Shown here: positions 59,432-64,000 of the stretch, piece by piece
How positions within the stretch are numbered: the first letter of the stretch is position 1
Layout: the number at the start of each line of letters is the position of its first letter
Origin: Nevskia sp.
GTDB lineage: Bacteria > Pseudomonadota > Gammaproteobacteria > Nevskiales > Nevskiaceae
NCBI GenBank assembly: GCA_016779605.1
Contig: JADHNH010000001.1
Location: forward strand, 1 to 64,000
Direction: 5' to 3'
DNA: 64,000 nucleotides
Notes under the pieces: generated by a model
Databases searched by the model: none
What the model was told of the DNA's origin: nothing
Seen by the model: only the letters and a program-made list of their open reading frames with translations
Position numbers and translations under genes: made by a program

Positions 59432-59566
59432 TTAGTTGATCGGACTCAGCGGGCCGCAGTCGCCCGCAAACAGCGCCAGCGCCGGATGCCGGCACGGCGC
59501 CTTCAAGTCGTCATGGGCGCAGCTGCTGAGCAGCAGCGCGACAAGCAGCAGCAGTACACGCTTCAT
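59432..59566 (-). CDS. VirB7/entry-exclusion-like lipoprotein, 44 aa
   Basis: MKRVLLLLVALLLSSCAHDD is a typical lipoprotein signal (lipobox LSSCA), followed by KAPCRHPALALFAGDCGPLSPIN. The position after virB5 and the size match VirB7 or TrbK/EexN-like small lipoproteins of MPF-T systems. Start overlaps the virB5 stop. The length is too small for a family match. Confidence 0.75.
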   Translation of the reverse strand: MKRVLLLLVALLLSSCAHDDLKAPCRHPALALFAGDCGPLSPIN

Positions 59567-60279
59567 GGCTGCAGTCCAGTGGAGTTGTACGGCACGAACG
59601 CCGATTCCTCGGCGCTGCCACGCAGATGCGCCGCATTGGTAGTCCCCGCCATCTGCATCTGCGCCGCCTGCAACTGGATCAGCTGCGTCAGCGCCTCGTT
59701 GACTTCCGCCAGCAGGCGCGCGTTGAGGTCGATGGAGGCTTTCACGTCCGGCGTGGCGTTGATCTGCGCCAGGTACTGCTGCACGCGTTGCATGCGCGCC
59801 TGGGTCTGGTCGTAGGCGGCCTGGCTCAAGCCGGCCGCCGCAGCCGTGGTGTTGGCACTGCTGGTGTAGGCCGTCGCGTCGGCATTGTTGCCGCCGCGGC
59901 CGGGGAACACCTGCGCGCCAGTCTGGGTGAAGCCCTGGCTGCTGGCGAAAGCGCGGGCGAAGCGGGCCACGTCGGCGGCGCTGCCGGGATTGCCGCCCTG
60001 CTGCAGCACGCTCAGCGACTGCTGCCAGGAGCCGGGGGCGTACTGCCGCATCTGCTGTTCCAGCGGCGAGTTGTACAGCCCGCCCATGCCGCGGCTACCA
60101 GTCAGGGAGGCATACTGCTGCTGCATCTGCGCCAGCTGCTGGGTCAGCTGCATGTACTGCTGGATTGCCTGCATCAGGTTGCTGATGTCGATCACCGGGA
60201 TGCCGGTGGCCTGTGCCGAGCCGCTGAGCGCGGCGGCGAGCACCGCCACCGCCCACCATCGTTGCCATATGCGATTCAT
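59563..60279 (-). CDS. virB5: VirB5/TrbJ-like pilus-tip protein
   Basis: 238 residues from ATG at 60279. Signal peptide RWWAVAVLAAALSGSAQA; long Gln-rich helices (MQAIQQYMQLTQQLAQMQQQYASL) and a TGSRGMGGLYNS turn are standard VirB5/TrbJ. The C-terminus has LTQLIQLQAAQMQMAG. Overlaps virB4 by four bases. Minor pilin at the tip. Confidence 0.93.
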   Translation of the reverse strand: MNRIWQRWWAVAVLAAALSGSAQATGIPVIDISNLMQAIQQYMQLTQQLAQMQQQYASLTGSRGMGGLYNSPLEQQMRQYAPGSWQQSLSVLQQGGNPGSAADVARFARAFASSQGFTQTGAQVFPGRGGNNADATAYTSSANTTAAAAGLSQAAYDQTQARMQRVQQYLAQINATPDVKASIDLNARLLAEVNEALTQLIQLQAAQMQMAGTTNAAHLRGSAEESAFVPYNSTGLQP

Positions 60280-62729
60280 CGCTGCTTCCTCCGTTGCTGG
60301 AATTGGGGCAACCATGCGGCCGGGTCTTCTCCGACCTCGGCCAGAATCCGGTCGAGCAGTTCCACCGTTTCCTGCCGGCCGGACAGGATCGCGATCTCGT
60401 CCTCCATGCCGGCCAGGTCGAGCTTGGCGACGACGCTGTGGTTGCCGTGCTTGACGAGGAAGCAGCGGCTTTCCTTGTCCAAGGTCAGGATCAGTTCCAG
60501 CTCGCGCTGCGTGAGGTTGTAGCCCTCGAAGGCCTTTTCCTCGCTCTTGGGATTGGGCATGAAGATGTGGGTCGGCGACTGGCTGACGATGACCGAGCCG
60601 ACCGGGTTCTTGGTGATCGACTCCGGCGACTGCGAGGCGAACATCACCAGCCCGCCGCGCTTGCGGATGGTCCGCTCCCAGTCCTCCACCAGTTCGGCGA
60701 ACACCGGATCGGCCAGCGCCGCCCAGCCTTCGTCGATGACGATGATGGTCGGCTTGCCGGCGGACAGCACGCGGTTGACCCGCTCCAGCATGTAGTACAG
60801 CGCCGGCACGCGGATGACCGGATCGCGCAGCACGTCGGTCAGGTCGAAGCCCATCACGCGCTGATCCAGCGCCAGCCGGTCATCCTCGTTGTCGAACAGC
60901 CAGGCGTGCTGGCCGGCGCCGTGCCAGGGATGCAGGCGCTCGGCCAGGCTTCCCGTGCTGATGCGCGGGATGAAGGCGGCGATGACGTTCAGGCGCCGCT
61001 CTTCGTCCGGCAGCTTGAAGGTGTCGTCCACCGCGCTGCGCACCAGCTCGGTGTCCTGCGCCGACAATGGTTCGCCGCGGCTGGTGAGCAGCGTACCGAG
61101 CCAGTTGCCGAGGAAGGCGCGGGTGCTGGCCGAATCCGGCAGGCGCAGCGGGTTGAAGCCGGTCGCCTGGCCCTGGCGGATGATGCTGTAGCGCCCGCCG
61201 AGCGCGCGGATCAGCAGGTCGGCTCCGCGGTCCTTGTCGAAGTAGATGATGCGGCAGCCGGTGCGAAGGGCCTGCGCCAGCAGGAAGCCCATCAGCGCGG
61301 TCTTGCCGGTGCCGGTGGCGCCGACCACCAGGGTGTTGCCGATGTCGGCATCGTGGAAGTTGAAGAAGTACGGCGTGCCGCTGACCGTCTCCAGGATGGT
61401 GACGGCCGGCCCCCAGTGGTTGCCGGCGGGCTTGCCGTAGGCGTAGTTGTGCAGCGAGGCGAAGGCGGCGAAGTTCAGGCTGGAGATCGGCGCCGGCCGG
61501 GCCACGTAGCCGAAGTTGCCCGGCAACTGCGCCCAGCGCGCCAACTCCATCGCCCCGCCGGACTCCCGCACCGTGATGAGTCCCAGGTCGGTCAGCCGCT
61601 TGTCCACTTCATTGCAGGCCGCATCCAGCTCGTCGAGCCGCTCGACGATGGGTACGACCGAGAAGTGATGGCTGCCGTAGACCAGGCGCCCCGAGGCCAG
61701 ATCGTCGCGGCCCTGTTCGATCTCGTCGATCTGCGACAGGGCCGGGTCCTCGATGTTCTCCATGATCCGCGCCTGCCGCGCAAGCGCTTCCAGGGCGGTG
61801 CTGCGGCCGATGAAGGCGAAGCTCTGGGTGACGATGGCCTCACACGGCAAGGTGTACAGGCTGTCCAGCATGCCGGCCCAGGTCTGCGGGGCGTAGTCCT
61901 TCACGGTCAGCGCGGCACCGAAGCGGGACCAGCCTGGCCCGCGCATCTCGAACGCCTCGCCGCCGAGAAAATCGGTGGAGGTCGGCAGGTAGGCGTCGAG
62001 CGAGACGGGCGGCACCATCACGCCGAGAAAGGCATCCAGCGACGCCTGCGGCAGCGCCACCGGGCGGTCGCGGCCGGTGAGCAGGTGCACGACCAGCCGC
62101 AGCGGCTCGGACAGCAGGCCGGTCCGGCTTTCCACGGTGCCGAGCCGGCGCTGTCCATACGGCGCCAGCTTGGCCCTGAGATTATCCATCTGCTGGTGCA
62201 GCGCCTTCAGCGCGTCGGCCTGTTCGCGCGCGCCTTCCGCGCGGTCGAGCTGCGGCGACAGCGCACGCTTCAGCCGCAGCGCCAGGCCCGTCGCACCGGC
62301 CGGCGCGCGGCGCACCAGACTGAAATAGAGGTCGTTGACGTACAGGTGCCGGCCGCGAAGCCGCGCAAACCACTTGCGGTCGAGCTCCGCGGCGAAGCCG
62401 GCCGGGATGCCGCCGGCCAGCGCGGGTTCCACCCGCCGCCGCACGATGTGCTGCCACACCGCGTAATCGCCGCCCGCGATGGCGCGCAGCAAGGTATTGC
62501 GCGTGGTCTTGAGCCGGTCCAGCTCGCGCGTGTCCTCGGTCTCGAAGCTCTTGCCTTCGAGCTGGAGGACCTGGATCAGTTCGCCGCCGCGCGTCTGCAA
62601 GGTCCAGGGATCGGCCTGGCGGATATAGGGGATGTGCTGGCCGCTGCCGGCGTCGCGCGCCGCGATGCGGCCTGCGGGAGTGCGCCTTGCCGCGGGTTTC
62701 AGAAGCTGGGCCTTGGCGCGGCTGGACAC
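60276..62729 (-). CDS. virB4: VirB4-type conjugation ATPase
   Basis: 817 residues from GTG at 62729 (start uncertain; the frame is open upstream to 62852, through virB3). Walker A GATGTGKTALMGFLLA, Walker B TIIVIDEGWAAL, and RKRGGLVMFASQSPESI near the C-terminus, all as in VirB4/TrbE. N-terminal CagE-like domain: DPWTLQTRGGELIQVLQLEG. Drives pilus biogenesis and substrate transfer. Fifteen bases from virB3. Confidence 0.95.
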   Translation of the reverse strand: MSSRAKAQLLKPAARRTPAGRIAARDAGSGQHIPYIRQADPWTLQTRGGELIQVLQLEGKSFETEDTRELDRLKTTRNTLLRAIAGGDYAVWQHIVRRRVEPALAGGIPAGFAAELDRKWFARLRGRHLYVNDLYFSLVRRAPAGATGLALRLKRALSPQLDRAEGAREQADALKALHQQMDNLRAKLAPYGQRRLGTVESRTGLLSEPLRLVVHLLTGRDRPVALPQASLDAFLGVMVPPVSLDAYLPTSTDFLGGEAFEMRGPGWSRFGAALTVKDYAPQTWAGMLDSLYTLPCEAIVTQSFAFIGRSTALEALARQARIMENIEDPALSQIDEIEQGRDDLASGRLVYGSHHFSVVPIVERLDELDAACNEVDKRLTDLGLITVRESGGAMELARWAQLPGNFGYVARPAPISSLNFAAFASLHNYAYGKPAGNHWGPAVTILETVSGTPYFFNFHDADIGNTLVVGATGTGKTALMGFLLAQALRTGCRIIYFDKDRGADLLIRALGGRYSIIRQGQATGFNPLRLPDSASTRAFLGNWLGTLLTSRGEPLSAQDTELVRSAVDDTFKLPDEERRLNVIAAFIPRISTGSLAERLHPWHGAGQHAWLFDNEDDRLALDQRVMGFDLTDVLRDPVIRVPALYYMLERVNRVLSAGKPTIIVIDEGWAALADPVFAELVEDWERTIRKRGGLVMFASQSPESITKNPVGSVIVSQSPTHIFMPNPKSEEKAFEGYNLTQRELELILTLDKESRCFLVKHGNHSVVAKLDLAGMEDEIAILSGRQETVELLDRILAEVGEDPAAWLPQFQQRRKQR

Positions 62730-62743
62730 GGCGGGATGTCCAG

Positions 62744-63037
62744 TCAGTACGGCAAGTACAGGTTGCAGCGGTACAGCGGCCGGTTGCGCACCGGCCGGGC
62801 GTGCTGCGCAACCCGGAGCAGGATGTCGAAGAACCGTGGGTCCCACTTGCACAGCAGCACGCCGGCGGTGTGCAGCGGCAGGATCAGCAACAGGTACAGC
62901 AGGCTGTTGCCCATCAGGAACAGCACCGTGACGGCCATGCCTTCCAGCACGAAGTAGGAGTAGGTCACGCCCAGCAACATCAGCGGCCGGGTCATGCCGA
63001 CCACCAGGGGGTCGCGAGTGGTGCGCTCCTCGTTCAT
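62744..63037 (-). CDS. virB3: VirB3-like membrane protein
   Basis: 97 residues. RDPLVVGMTRPLMLLGVTYS near the N-terminus is the VirB3/TrbD signature; two hydrophobic segments (about 16-36 and 38-60) follow, ending with CKWDPRFFDILLRVAQHARP. Three bases from virB2. Inner-membrane part of the pilus machinery. Confidence 0.93.
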   Translation of the reverse strand: MNEERTTRDPLVVGMTRPLMLLGVTYSYFVLEGMAVTVLFLMGNSLLYLLLILPLHTAGVLLCKWDPRFFDILLRVAQHARPVRNRPLYRCNLYLPY

Positions 63038-63040
63038 GTC

Positions 63041-63379
63041 TCAGCCGCCGGCGGAGGTGGTGAAGAACGAGACGATGGCGTCGGCACCGAACACCAGCAC
63101 GATGCCGCCGATGACCGAGCCGGCCCAGAACCAGCGCAGCCGGCCGACCAGGGCGGCGATACCCAGGCCGATAACGGCGAGGGCCGCCAGCGTGCGCATG
63201 GCGGTGCTCTGCAGGAAGCCGTGGATGGCGTTGAGCGCGCCGGACACCGGCGCGATGTCCTGCGCCTCGGCCACCAGCGGAACCGCAAGTACCAGTATTG
63301 CCAGCAGCAGGGAGCGATTAAGCAGCGCGACATCGGGCGCCGGCGGCCGGCACAGCGGGTTGTTCTTGTTCACGTCCAT
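63041..63379 (-). CDS. virB2: VirB2/TrbC-type major pilin
   Basis: 112 residues from ATG at 63379 (frame open to 63430). Long signal peptide LNRSLLLAILVLAVPLVAEA; mature pilin has two hydrophobic helices (MRTLAALAVIGLGIAALVG and AGSVIGGIVLVFGADAIVSF). Matches VirB2/TrbC. First gene of the operon; its promoter should be in 63380-63640. Confidence 0.92.
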   Translation of the reverse strand: MDVNKNNPLCRPPAPDVALLNRSLLLAILVLAVPLVAEAQDIAPVSGALNAIHGFLQSTAMRTLAALAVIGLGIAALVGRLRWFWAGSVIGGIVLVFGADAIVSFFTTSAGG

Positions 63380-63640
63380 GTCCTCCGACCCGGGGCAATC
63401 CGTTGCCCGAACCCGGTGCTCGCCAAGCAAGCTAATGTTTGACCGCGCAGTACCGCTTTTGGTTCAGCGTCAATTGCTAAGTTGCGGCCGCTTCTTGTGT
63501 TCTTGGTGTCACGGCCGCGAAAGTTGCAGCTTCATAACGCCGCCCCGAGGTGGTGCACGCGCGCAGTGGTACCATCAACAAGGCCGCCGTTGGTCTGGAT
63601 GGCGGCGGCAATATTCAAGGATGAACCGCTTGTCAGGGTC

Positions 63641-64000
63641 ATGACCGAGGACGATTCCAAGGATTCGGATGCACCGAAGGTGGTGCGGCTGTTTCCGGCG
63701 CGGCCGCACGCAGCCGACGCGGAGCCGGCGGAGCGCGAAACAGGTGCAGAATTGCCGAACCTGGCCGATCTCGGCACCGAAGTGAACCGCTACATGGCGC
63801 ACGCCCGGGTGGCGCCGGCGGAGCAGCCGGCCGCGCCGGCGGAACCCGAAATCAAGGTGGTGGTGCAGCGGCGCCAAGCCCCGCCGCGCGGGCATCGCAA
63901 CGCGGTGCGCTGCTCGCAGTGCGACCAATACACCTGGCGCGACACCGAGGAGTGCATCCACTGCGGCGTGAACCGCGCAGCGCACGCGGCGCAGGTCGAG
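63641..64000 (+). CDS. zinc-ribbon protein, C-terminus beyond window
   Basis: Plus-strand frame from ATG at 63641 open to the end, 120 residues visible. Acidic start MTEDDSKDSDAPKVVRLF, Ala/Pro-rich middle and a Cys cluster RCSQCDQYTW and ECIHCGVNRA (two CxxC, zinc ribbon). Divergent from the virB operon. Unknown family; the zinc ribbon suggests DNA or protein binding, perhaps a regulator or transfer protein. Confidence 0.6.
   Translation, partial: MTEDDSKDSDAPKVVRLFPARPHAADAEPAERETGAELPNLADLGTEVNRYMAHARVAPAEQPAAPAEPEIKVVVQRRQAPPRGHRNAVRCSQCDQYTWRDTEECIHCGVNRAAHAAQVE

Noticed and set aside
60294-62957. Plus-strand open frame of nearly 900 codons opposite virB4
   Set aside because: The minus strand encodes an intact VirB4 ATPase; the antisense product is a low-complexity shadow.
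54300-63379. Tn4371-type trb operon
   Set aside because: The gene set and order (virB2-3-4-5-7like-6-8-9-10-11) is of the VirB type, with virB11 last; trbB would precede trbC.

Overview
The window runs from a short piece of GC-rich proteobacterial chromosome into a large integrative and conjugative element (ICE). Chromosome: a left-truncated RDD-family membrane protein, a 52-residue membrane peptide and tRNA-Glu(CTC) (909-984). The island starts right behind the tRNA with a P4-type tyrosine integrase (1157-2386) and runs off the right edge inside a VirB-type (MPF-T) conjugation operon. No second copy of the tRNA 3' end was found, so the right attachment site lies outside. CopL, the Tat-exported CopA and CopB, and the VirB/ArdC/DUF736 backbone suggest a xanthomonad-like gammaproteobacterium or a relative; that is inference only.

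Layout. 1-984 chromosome and tRNA. 985-4965 ICE left end: integrase with repeated GGGGGCAAA motifs, a structured 650-base non-coding stretch, and a ParB-like protein. 5034-12035 copper block 1: CopL, a TolC-like lipoprotein, a small Met/Gln-rich protein, a multicopper oxidase, a cytochrome c, a DUF411 protein, a possible nuclease-fold protein and a triple-repeat Met/His protein. 12154-17348 a putative metal-redox chain: a Spy/CpxP-like protein, a membrane-spanning NAD(P)H/FAD/2Fe-2S reductase with a Met-rich periplasmic part, a cytochrome-b-like membrane protein, a seven-haem cytochrome c and DUF1622. 17450-26669 glucan phosphorylase, an HD-GYP protein, four paralogous small exported proteins, copAB, a UreH/NiCoT-like transporter and a Met/Asp-rich protein. 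26776-37193 a complete [NiFe]-hydrogenase operon: small and large subunits, a mono-haem partner, HypC, A, B, D, a maturation protease, HypF and HypE, with a convergent HupH-like gene. 37336-46112 a second Spy-like protein, a Csp1-like copper store, TetR and AraC regulators, a sterol-desaturase-like enzyme, a copper P-type ATPase, a frameshifted ATC-hydrolase gene, a membrane methyltransferase and DUF2933. 46262-51090 HiPIP, LemA, two TPM-domain proteins, PPK2, a tiny CCGG protein, an archaeal-type S-adenosylmethionine synthetase and the stump of a lipoprotein-sorting-like gene. 51044-64000 ICE backbone: XRE repressor, membrane protein, ArdC-like antirestriction protein, DUF736, and virB11-B10-B9-B8-B6-(accessory)-B7-like-B5-B4-B3-B2 on the minus strand.

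Working together. The cargo combines periplasmic copper handling (oxidation, storage, efflux, many Met/His-rich baits), electron-transfer proteins, a hydrogen-oxidising enzyme with its maturation set and probable nickel uptake, and energy-reserve enzymes (glucan phosphorylase, PPK2). The strongest unifying signal is a set of FNR/Anr-type boxes (TTGAY-N4-RTCAA). They precede at least eight cargo transcription units, most with a -10-like hexamer about 30-36 bases downstream of the box centre, as in class II FNR promoters. No FNR-family regulator is encoded here, so a host regulator is expected. The cargo therefore looks like a mobile low-oxygen plus copper-stress module. All coordinates, motifs and spacings were read by eye without alignment software.
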